Shown piece after piece: positions 1 through 5,079 of a stretch of DNA of 6,230 bases. The position numbers were made by a program, and so were the translations under genes. Within the stretch, counting starts at the first letter, position 1; every line of letters begins with the position of its first letter. The notes under the pieces are model-generated. The model was not told where the DNA came from, did no database searches, and saw nothing but the letters and a program-made list of their open reading frames with translations. Origin of the DNA: CAYWVR01 sp964461715 (GTDB lineage Bacteria > Planctomycetota > Phycisphaerae > FEN-1346); assembly GCA_964461715.1 (NCBI GenBank), contig CAYWVR010000076.1:1-6230 (forward strand). Direction: 5' to 3'.

Positions 1-101
1 AGCGTGAGCATGCCACCCGAGGGGGCGAGGGGCGGGGCCGAAGGGATACGCATGCGCACGCGATGAAGCGTGAGCATGCCACCCGAGGGGGGCGAGGGGC
101 G
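1..101. repeat. Two-copy G-rich direct repeat, 66-bp period
   Basis: Two nearly identical ~33-bp units lie at 1-33 and 67-100. Each begins AGCGTGAGCATGCCACCCGA and continues with a G run, CGAGGGG and C; the second copy has one extra G (six instead of five). The ~33 bp between them holds an 8-bp palindrome, CGCATGCG, at 49-56. Because the first copy starts at base 1, the array may continue to the left of the window. The repeat lies just downstream of the DUF1080 stop codon, so its minus strand would be in that transcript's 3' end. I see no coding capacity and no clear hairpin with a T run, so its role (dispersed intergenic repeat, tandem array or recombination product) is open. Confidence 0.75.
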
Positions 102-115
102 AGGGCCCGGTAGGG

Positions 116-784
116 TTACATGAGGAACCCGAGCGCGACGATCTTGAGGCTTCGGAACTCGACCCTGGAGCGCTCGTCGTGGTTCTGGAGGCCGACGTAC
201 CCCTCCAGGAGCCGGTCGCCGGTGTAGCGGGTGACGGCGCGGCCGTTGATCTGGACGGTCAGGTCGTGGCCGACGGCGATGACGGTCATCGAGTTCCACT
301 GGCCGGCGGGCTTGAGCTTCATCTCGCCGGTGGGGGCGGCAAGTTGGTCGATGGCGGCCATGCTGCGGGTGGAGTCGACGAGGACGGGTCCGATCTCGAC
401 CTGGTAGCCCTTCTCGACGGGGACGGACGCGTCGCCCGCCGGGTCGGGAAAGCGGAGGAGGACGCCGGAATCGTCGTCGGCTTCGGTCCGGCGGAACTCC
501 AGGCGCAGGTAGAAGTCCGCGAACGGCCGGGCCGCATAGTAAGAGACGCCCGGCCCGCCGCGCGTCCGGGCGACGCCGTCCGCGACGTCCAGGCCGCCCG
601 CGCCGACGTGTTTCCACTCGCCGAGGTGGTCGGGGGCGAGCAGATCGATCTCTCGTCCGAAGACGCGTTTCATGCCGGCCTCGATCTCGCCCATGCCGGT
701 GGTCATTTCCTGGTTGCAGCCCGCCGGCGCGAGGGCTGCGAGCAGTGCCACGGCCCCCGCCGCCCGGATCGCGTCTTGTCGCAT
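116..784 (-). CDS. DUF1080 (3-keto-disaccharide hydrolase fold) lipoprotein
   Basis: The 222-residue protein has an N-terminal lipoprotein-like signal: Arg near the start, an Ala/Leu-rich core at residues 7-20, then PAGC with Cys23 as probable lipidation site, although Pro at -3 is atypical. The rest matches the DUF1080 (PF06439) concanavalin-like beta-sandwich: SGVLLRF around 107-112, GYQVEIGP around 127-133, then GQWNSMTVIAVG (161-172), NGRAVTRYTG (180-189), GYVGLQNH (195-202) and a closing VEFRSLKI strand (208-215). Members of this family hydrolyse or bind 3-keto-glycosides, typically at the cell surface or in the periplasm. This is a single short domain with no fused partner. ATG at 784 is preferred over TTG at 790 because GAGGAG sits seven bases upstream of the ATG. 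The gene is divergent from the Gfo/Idh/MocA gene, which fits 3-keto-sugar metabolism. A TATCAT box (826-821) could serve as its -10, but no convincing -35 is visible. Family assignment is firm; the substrate is unknown. Confidence 0.85.
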   Translation of the reverse strand: MRQDAIRAAGAVALLAALAPAGCNQEMTTGMGEIEAGMKRVFGREIDLLAPDHLGEWKHVGAGGLDVADGVARTRGGPGVSYYAARPFADFYLRLEFRRTEADDDSGVLLRFPDPAGDASVPVEKGYQVEIGPVLVDSTRSMAAIDQLAAPTGEMKLKPAGQWNSMTVIAVGHDLTVQINGRAVTRYTGDRLLEGYVGLQNHDERSRVEFRSLKIVALGFLM

Positions 785-791
785 GCGCAAG

Positions 792-797
792 CTCCTC
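792..797 (-). promoter_or_regulatory. Ribosome binding site deciding the DUF1080 start
   Basis: The minus strand reads GAGGAG here, seven bases before ATG at 784-782 and only one base before the alternative TTG at 790-788. This spacing makes the ATG the likely start. Confidence 0.7.
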
Positions 798-878
798 GCC
801 GAGTCCCTTGCCGGAAGTCAATGATAAGGTCGGGCCTGGCGGAGGGCGAGAAGAATCCCAAGGCGCGCCGGGCGGGGG

Positions 879-910
879 CGGTCTCACACAGACCGTTGCC
901 GCAATGCGGC
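879..910. promoter_or_regulatory. Pair of inverted repeats at the oxidoreductase promoter (operator candidates)
   Basis: Two perfect dyads lie side by side. The first, CGGTCTCACACAGACCG at 879-895, has 6-bp arms around a 5-bp centre and ends at the base before the -35 box. The second, GCCGCAATGCGGC at 898-910, has 6-bp arms around one base and overlaps the -35 box and the spacer. The half-sites differ, so two regulators, or one regulator plus a fortuitous dyad, are possible. Position relative to the promoter suggests transcription-factor binding; no family can be assigned by sight. Confidence 0.45.
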
Positions 911-924
911 GTGGCCGGTATGAT
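896..924 (+). promoter_or_regulatory. Sigma70-type promoter of the Gfo/Idh/MocA gene
   Basis: A -35-like TTGCCG at 896-901 and a -10-like TATGAT at 919-924 are separated by exactly 17 bases. Transcription would begin near 931 and give a leader of about 31 bases before ATG at 962. The -35 and spacer overlap an inverted repeat at 898-910, and another dyad lies immediately upstream. No other equally good pair was seen in the divergent region. Confidence 0.6.
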
Positions 925-961
925 GCCCTCTTCGCGCACCCAAAGAGGAATGGAGCGACCT

Positions 962-2302
962 ATGGCCACGTGCAAGCAACGAACCCGCTATGCCGTCGTC
1001 GGCGTCGGCGGACGCAGCCGCATGTACACCCGGGCCATCCTCGGGCCGTATGCCGACGTGGCCGAGCTGGTGGCGGCGTGCGACGTGAACCGGGGGCGGC
1101 TCGACCTCCTGAATGCCGAGTTGGCCGAGGCCGGACACGCCGAGATTCCGACCTACTCCGACCGGCGGTTCGACCGGATGATCGAGGAGCAGAAGGTCGA
1201 CCGCGTCATCGTCACCACCAAGGACTCGTTCCACGACAAGTACATCTGCCGCGCCATGCAGTTGGGGTGCGACGTGGTCACCGAGAAGCCGATGACCACC
1301 GACGAGAAGAAGTGCCGCCGCATCATCAAGACCGCCGCCGAAACGGGCCGCGACGTCCGCGTCACGTTCAACTACCGCTACGCGCCGAGCCGCACCCAGA
1401 TCAAGGACCTCCTGATGAAGGGGACCATCGGCCGGGTCCTCTCGGTTGATTTTCACTGGCTGCTGGACACGCGGCACGGGGCGGACTACTTCCGTCGCTG
1501 GCACCGGTACAAGAAGAACTCGGGGACGCTGCTGGTGCACAAGGCGACGCACCACTTCGACCTGGTGAACTGGTGGCTCTCGGCCGTGCCGGTCGAGGTC
1601 AAGGCCGCCGGGGCCCGCGAGTTCTACACGCCCGAGACCGCCGACCGCTACGGCCTGAAGCGCCGCACGGACCGATGCCTGACGTGCCCGGAGAAGCGAA
1701 AGTGCAAGTTCCACCTGGACCTGGCGGGCAACGAGCGGCTGAAGGCCATGTACCTGGACTGCGAACAGTACGACGGCTACCACCGCGACCAGTGCGTCTT
1801 CGGCGAGGACATCACCATCTACGATACGATGGCCCTGGCGGTCCGCTATTCGAGCGGCGCGGCGATGAGCTTCTCCCTGAACGCCTTCTGCCCGAAGGAA
1901 GGGTACGAGATTCGCTTTAACGGCACGAAGGGCCGCCTGGAGTACACGACCCTCGAGGCGAGCTATGTCTCCGGGGCCGGCGACCCCAAGAAGCAGCACG
2001 AGACGATCAAGACGGCCACCGCCCTGACGGTCTGGCCGCACTTCAAGGAGGCCTACTCGGTCGACGTCTGGCACGGGACGGGCGGGCACGGGGGCGGCGA
2101 CAATCCGCTGCTGGATTCGGTCTTCCTTCCCAAGCCGCCGAAGGACCCGTACAAACGGGCCGCCGGCATCGGCGAGGGCGCCTACTCGATCCTCACCGGC
2201 GTCGCCGCCTCGAAGTCCATCGAGAAGGGCCGCCCCGTCCGTGTCGCGCGGCTGGTCGAGGACATCCCGGCGACCGACTTTCCGTCGATGCCCGCGTGGT
2301 GA
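962..2302 (+). CDS. Gfo/Idh/MocA family NAD(P)-dependent oxidoreductase with Cys-rich insert
   Basis: This 446-residue protein is a probable sugar or polyol dehydrogenase acting in the cytoplasm. The Rossmann nucleotide-binding loop is VVGVGGRSR (residues 12-20), followed by an ACD acidic strand end at 39-41. The family EKP motif, with catalytic Lys, is at 108-110, and the C-terminal domain begins after FNYRY (136-140). The HxxD-type active-site segment is in VHKATHHFDLVNWW (192-205), with His197/His198 and Asp200. A Cys-rich insert follows: C239-x2-C242-x5-C248, then C267 and C277, which looks like a structural metal site. No signal peptide or Tat motif is present, unlike many secreted planctomycete relatives. 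ATG at 962 is preferred over the in-frame ATG at 950: GGAG lies six bases before the former, whereas GAGG is almost touching the latter. The divergent DUF1080 gene suggests a 3-keto-sugar pathway. Family assignment is strong; exact substrate and cofactor preference are not readable. Confidence 0.9.
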   Translation: MATCKQRTRYAVVGVGGRSRMYTRAILGPYADVAELVAACDVNRGRLDLLNAELAEAGHAEIPTYSDRRFDRMIEEQKVDRVIVTTKDSFHDKYICRAMQLGCDVVTEKPMTTDEKKCRRIIKTAAETGRDVRVTFNYRYAPSRTQIKDLLMKGTIGRVLSVDFHWLLDTRHGADYFRRWHRYKKNSGTLLVHKATHHFDLVNWWLSAVPVEVKAAGAREFYTPETADRYGLKRRTDRCLTCPEKRKCKFHLDLAGNERLKAMYLDCEQYDGYHRDQCVFGEDITIYDTMALAVRYSSGAAMSFSLNAFCPKEGYEIRFNGTKGRLEYTTLEASYVSGAGDPKKQHETIKTATALTVWPHFKEAYSVDVWHGTGGHGGGDNPLLDSVFLPKPPKDPYKRAAGIGEGAYSILTGVAASKSIEKGRPVRVARLVEDIPATDFPSMPAW

Positions 2303-2359
2303 TTGCGCGGCCGGCCGCGCGGCACGCGCGGCACGCGCCGCGGCTGACGTTTCCGGAGC
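2303..2359. terminator. GC palindromes between convergent genes, possible bidirectional terminator
   Basis: The spacer between the two convergent stop codons contains a perfect 16-bp palindrome, GCGCGGCCGGCCGCGC, at 2305-2320. It is followed by a 9-bp tandem repeat, GCGCGGCAC, at 2317-2325 and 2326-2334. A stem CGCGGC/GCCGCG with a 4-base loop can form at 2327-2342. These would be very stable RNA hairpins on either strand. No T run follows, so intrinsic termination in the classical sense is uncertain; the location between convergent genes is the main argument. Confidence 0.4.
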
Positions 2360-3034
2360 CTACGGCTCGACGACCGAGGTTTCGGCGCTCATTTGCTCGA
2401 TGAACGCGTTCGCCTCGGCGATGGAGACCTCCATCTCTTCGAGGAGCCGGGCGACGTCGGATTCGAGGCTCGCGGCGACGCCTTCGAGGCCCGCGACGGC
2501 CCGGGCATTGAGGTTGTGCTTCAGGAACAGGACCTGGTCGCGAAACGCCGCGAGGACCGGCTCCATCTTCGATTCCGCCCGCCGCATGGCCCGCATCAGC
2601 CGCGCGAACCGCATCTGCGTCTGGCGCAGCTTGATCTCCGAGGAGAGCCGCAGCTCGTCGTCGGTGTACTTCGCCAGCTCTTCCTCCCACTCGTCGAAGA
2701 GGTCGCCGGCGACGGTATCGACGGCCTCGATGCGCTTCCGGACGGCCTCGGCCTTCCCCTCGCTCAGGTCGAGGGCCCCCTTCAGGTCCTTGTAGAGGAG
2801 CTCGAGATCGCCGCCGTCGAACTCGACGACGGCGCGGAACTTCTGGAGGGCCGTGCGGAAGTCCTGCTTGGCCTCCTCCTGGGCGTCGCGGGCCCCCTCG
2901 ACGTTCTCGACCAGGAGGTCCCGCTTGTGCTTCCCGAGCATCTCCATCGTGCGGTAGTAGACCGGATTGCACCCCGCCGCCAGCGCCGCCGCCAAGGCCA
3001 CCGCCGGTCCCACCCGAATCATGCGTGCGTTCAT
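2360..3034 (-). CDS. DUF2959 family lipoprotein
   Basis: The 224-residue product starts with a lipoprotein signal: MNARMIRVG, a hydrophobic Ala/Leu core, and LAAGC with Cys22 as probable lipid anchor. The mature part matches my memory of DUF2959 (PF11172) almost throughout: YYRTMEMLGKHKRDLLVENVEGARDAQEEAKQ at the start, VEFDGGDLELLY in the middle, then LFDEWEEELAKYTDDELR, and MEPVLAAFRDQVLFLKHNLNARA followed by a helix ending in EANAFIEQMS. It is almost wholly alpha-helical and highly charged, with predicted coiled-coil character, and has no recognisable catalytic motif. It is probably a membrane-anchored periplasmic protein; the function of the family is not known to me. A strong GAGGAGGG lies six bases before the ATG, and TATAAT lies about 30 bases upstream. 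The gene appears monocistronic: it is convergent with the oxidoreductase and about 425 bases from the aminotransferase. Confidence 0.88.
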   Translation of the reverse strand: MNARMIRVGPAVALAAALAAGCNPVYYRTMEMLGKHKRDLLVENVEGARDAQEEAKQDFRTALQKFRAVVEFDGGDLELLYKDLKGALDLSEGKAEAVRKRIEAVDTVAGDLFDEWEEELAKYTDDELRLSSEIKLRQTQMRFARLMRAMRRAESKMEPVLAAFRDQVLFLKHNLNARAVAGLEGVAASLESDVARLLEEMEVSIAEANAFIEQMSAETSVVEP

Positions 3035-3063
3035 CGTGAACCCTCCTCGGGTCGGTTCGCCAC

Positions 3064-3069
3064 ATTATA
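3064..3069 (-). promoter_or_regulatory. Consensus -10 box upstream of the DUF2959 gene
   Basis: The minus strand reads a perfect TATAAT, placing a start of transcription near 3057 and giving a leader of about 23 bases before ATG at 3034. The hexamer 17 bases upstream (GAATAA) is a poor -35 match, so the promoter may rely on an activator or a strong -10. A perfect TTGACA at 3140-3135 is about 65 bases too far away to pair with it. Confidence 0.5.
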
Positions 3070-3399
3070 CCGTGAGACGGGGCGGGTTATTCGGTATTCC
3101 GTGCGTCCCCGGCGGAGCCCTGCCTCTCATTGCGTGTCAAGCGGCCGGCTTTGCGTGGAACTGGCCCGGGGAGCGATCCCCGCCGCGTACCCCTTGCATC
3201 AGCCTTTCGCGCATCTCGCGCAGAAGCCGAAGGCTTACTCGCCACTTATTCTAGCTTTCGGCCTCAGCGCCGATTAGGGGGACCGGCCACGCGCGCCAAG
3301 CCGCATATGGTCGAGAATGCGCCTTCGCTTCGTCGTCTCGAGCCGCTTGCGCCCCGATTTCCATGGCTTGCGTACGGACCCGGCCAAGCCCATGCTCAG
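3070..3399. other. Gene-free stretch with several stem-loops
   Basis: I see no supported gene here. Short plus-strand frames are Arg/Ala/Pro-rich and lack a ribosome binding site. Two structures stand out. One is a perfect 6-bp stem CGGGGA/TCCCCG closed by GCGA (3167-3182), which on the plus strand is a GNRA tetraloop. The other is a 12-base imperfect inverted repeat, GAAGCCGAAGGC at 3223-3234 against GCTTTCGGCCTC at 3254-3265, with a 19-base AT-richer loop. Its left arm can alternatively fold locally as AAGCC-GAA-GGCTT (3224-3236). Local base composition between 3235 and 3275 is lower in GC than the genes. It could be a non-coding RNA, a dispersed repeat or decayed sequence; nothing matches an RNA family I know. 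Confidence 0.4.
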
Positions 3400-3430
3400 G
3401 GCGCTGAAGGCGCCGCGCAAGCGGGGCGCC
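3400..3430 (-). terminator. Hairpin(s) downstream of the aminotransferase operon
   Basis: About 30-60 bases after the aminotransferase stop, the minus strand can form a stem with GGCGCC arms at 3430-3425 and 3414-3409, extended by an inner CGC/GCG pairing. An overlapping alternative pairs GGCGC (3400-3404) with GCGCC (3410-3414). The position fits the end of the three-gene operon. No U tract follows, so it could be an RNA-stabilising 3' structure rather than an intrinsic terminator. Confidence 0.4.
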
Positions 3431-3460
3431 GAAACGGGCCCATTCAGAGGTGAGCAGAAA

Positions 3461-4663
3461 TCACAGCTTATACGCCCGACCGATCTGGCGGGCGGCCTGC
3501 TTCAAGCGCTGCTCGTTCTCGACGAGGGCGAGGCGGAGGTATCCTTCGCCGTTCGGGCCGAAGGCACGGCCCGGGGCGGCGGCGACGTTCGCCTTCTCCA
3601 TCATCTCGATCGCAAAGTCGATCGTGTCGCGGCCCTCCAGCAGCGCGGGCGGGACCTTGGCCCAGACGAACATCCCCGCCTTCGGGGCCTCGACCTCCGA
3701 CCAACCCACCCGGTGCAGCGCCTCCACCAGCGCGTCCCGCCGCTTCTTGTACACGCGGGCCTGGTGCAGGACATCCGCGTCGCAGTGCCGGAGGGCCACA
3801 ATCGAGGCGATCTGGATCGCCTGGAACACGCCGTAGTCGTAGTAGCCCTTGACCTTCGCCAGGGCCCGGAGCATCTCGGCGTTGCCGACGCCGTAGCCGA
3901 TCCGCCACCCGGCCATGTTGTAGGGCTTGGAGAGGGTGGCGAACTCGACGCCCACATCCTTCGCCCCGGGCGCCTCCAGGAAGGAGGGGGCCCGGTACCC
4001 GTCGAAGCACGTCTCGCCGTAGGCGAAGTCGTGGATCACCAGGAAGCCGAACCGCTTCGCCAGGGCCACGACCTCCTCGAAGAACCGGACGTCCTCGACG
4101 ACCATCGTCGTCGGGTTGTTCGGGTAGTTGAGGATCAGCACCTTCGGCTTCGGGAAGAGGTGCTCGGCGACGTAGGTGATGCGCTTGAGGAACTCGGCGT
4201 CGCTCCCGAGGCGGACGCTGATGACGTTCGCGTCGGCCAGCGCGACCCCGTAGACGTGGATGGGGAAGGCCGGGTCGGGCACGATGGCCGTGTCCCCCGC
4301 GTTCAGCAGCGCGAGGCACAGGTGGCTGAACCCCTCCTTCGAGCCGACCGTCACGACGCACTCGGTCTCCGGGTCGACCTCCACGGAGCGGGTCTTGGCG
4401 TAGCGGCGAGTGATCTCGCGCCTCAGGTTGTGGATGCCCACCGAGACGCTGTACCGCTGGTTGCGGACGTCGTGGGCGGCCTCGCAGAGCTTCTCGACGA
4501 TGGGGCGCGGCGTGGGGTCGGAGGGGTTGCCCATGCCGAGGTCGATGACGTCGATGCCCGCCCGGCGCTTCCGATGTTTGGCCGCGTTCAGCCGACCGAA
4601 CAGGTAGGGAGGCAGACGCAAGAGCCGTGTGCTGACCGGAATGCCGTATTCGTTATCATCCAT
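3461..4663 (-). CDS. alaC: AlaC-type PLP-dependent aminotransferase (alanine/LL-diaminopimelate group)
   Basis: This 400-residue class I/II (fold type I) aminotransferase closely resembles AlaC, which transfers the amino group between glutamate and pyruvate to make alanine in the cytoplasm. Visible motifs: RLPPYLF near the N terminus (16-22), IDLGMGNPSDPTP (40-52), NYPNNPTT with the cofactor-contacting Asn (179-186), HDFAYGE with the Asp that contacts the PLP pyridine nitrogen and a conserved Tyr (211-217), and the Schiff-base lysine K246 in SKPYNMAGWRIGYGVG (245-260). PKAGMFVWAK (328-336) follows, then substrate-carboxylate Arg377 in YLRLALVEN. The length is normal for the family and nothing is missing. 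ATG at 4663 is preferred over upstream TTG/ATG options: AGGA lies nine bases before it and family proteins start close to this point. The start overlaps the thioesterase stop by 8 bases, implying translational coupling. The related LL-diaminopimelate aminotransferase (DapL) is the main alternative; the sequence looks nearer AlaC by recall. Confidence 0.88.
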   Translation of the reverse strand: MDDNEYGIPVSTRLLRLPPYLFGRLNAAKHRKRRAGIDVIDLGMGNPSDPTPRPIVEKLCEAAHDVRNQRYSVSVGIHNLRREITRRYAKTRSVEVDPETECVVTVGSKEGFSHLCLALLNAGDTAIVPDPAFPIHVYGVALADANVISVRLGSDAEFLKRITYVAEHLFPKPKVLILNYPNNPTTMVVEDVRFFEEVVALAKRFGFLVIHDFAYGETCFDGYRAPSFLEAPGAKDVGVEFATLSKPYNMAGWRIGYGVGNAEMLRALAKVKGYYDYGVFQAIQIASIVALRHCDADVLHQARVYKKRRDALVEALHRVGWSEVEAPKAGMFVWAKVPPALLEGRDTIDFAIEMMEKANVAAAPGRAFGPNGEGYLRLALVENEQRLKQAARQIGRAYKL

Positions 4664-5078
4664 GGCTTGGCGTCCTGAGGGCATCCATGACGCTCGGGTC
4701 AAACCGTTTCACGCGTCCGTCGCGGCCCACCAGGGCCCCGGTCACGCGGCCCTCGGCGATGAGCGTCTCGGTGCCGTCGGCCTCGGGCCGGACGACGCGG
4801 TTGGCGAACTCGATCCGGGCCCCGCGAATCCGCTCGACCTGCGTCTCCACGACGAGTTCTTCGTCATAGTACGCCGCGGCGTGGTACCGGAGCTCCAGCC
4901 GGGCAATGGCCAGCAACTCCCCCCGCCGCTCCATCTCGGCGTACGCCAGGCCCCGCTCTCGCAACAGCTCCGTCCGCCCCATCTCGAAGTAGACCGCGAA
5001 GACGCCGTGGTGGCAGCGGCCCATGGGGTCGGCCTCGGGGTAACGGACCCGGACCGGAAGGCGGTGAGGGGCGCTCAT
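4656..5078 (-). CDS. YbgC/4HBT-type hotdog acyl-CoA thioesterase
   Basis: The 140-residue protein is a single hotdog domain of the 4-hydroxybenzoyl-CoA thioesterase/YbgC group, expected to hydrolyse an acyl-CoA or acyl-ACP thioester in the cytoplasm as a homotetramer or dimer. The N-terminal signature is VRYPEADPMGRCHHGVFAVY (residues 11-30) followed by FEMGRTE. Asp17 is at the catalytic aspartate position of the FcbC/YbgC families, and His24 with Gly25 is at the start of the long helix. The strand ARLELRYHAAAYYDEELVVET then follows, as usual. Length is normal. The start is ATG at 5078, with GAGG six bases upstream; a longer in-frame extension to 5207 would run through the end of the NDK gene and is not supported. 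The gene begins one base after the NDK stop and its 3' end overlaps the aminotransferase start by 8 bases, so the three are almost certainly co-transcribed. The substrate cannot be told from sequence. Confidence 0.85.
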   Translation of the reverse strand: MSAPHRLPVRVRYPEADPMGRCHHGVFAVYFEMGRTELLRERGLAYAEMERRGELLAIARLELRYHAAAYYDEELVVETQVERIRGARIEFANRVVRPEADGTETLIAEGRVTGALVGRDGRVKRFDPSVMDALRTPSHG

Positions 5079-5079
5079 G

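Noticed and set aside
49..58. Decamer CGCATGCGCA shared with the DUF1080 start region at 780-789
   Set aside because: It is mostly the self-complementary CGCATGCG core and is expected by chance in GC-rich DNA; it shares no flanking similarity.
1..101. CRISPR array
   Set aside because: There are only two units, the units are G-rich and not dyad-ended, the copies differ by an indel, and no cas gene is nearby.
179..961. Plus-strand open frame running in phase into the oxidoreductase, which would give an N-terminal extension of about 260 residues
   Set aside because: It is antisense to the DUF1080 gene, is low complexity (Gly/Val/Asp/Ala), and the oxidoreductase family begins at the MATCKQRTRYAVVGVGG region, which has its own ribosome binding site and promoter.
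884..2089. Minus-strand frame of 401 codons opposite the oxidoreductase
   Set aside because: It is a mirror frame produced by GC-rich third positions; composition is Val/Leu/Arg/Asp-rich with no recognisable family, while the plus strand has clear motifs.
2193..3065. Minus-strand frame of 290 codons overlapping the DUF2959 gene in another phase
   Set aside because: It is very rich in Arg and Gly, a typical shift-frame product; the DUF2959 frame has a signal peptide and family motifs.
3135..3140. Perfect TTGACA on the minus strand
   Set aside because: No -10 lies 16-18 bases downstream (the sequence there is CTCCGC), and it is too far from TATAAT at 3069-3064.
3130..3453. Plus-strand frame of 107 codons lying wholly within the gene-free gap
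   Set aside because: It begins with TTG without a ribosome binding site, is Arg/Ala/Pro-rich, and shares no family pattern that I recognise; a real small gene cannot be fully excluded.
3317..4678. Plus-strand frame of 453 codons opposite the aminotransferase
   Set aside because: It is antisense to a gene with all PLP-enzyme motifs, shows no domain of its own, and has no ribosome binding site.
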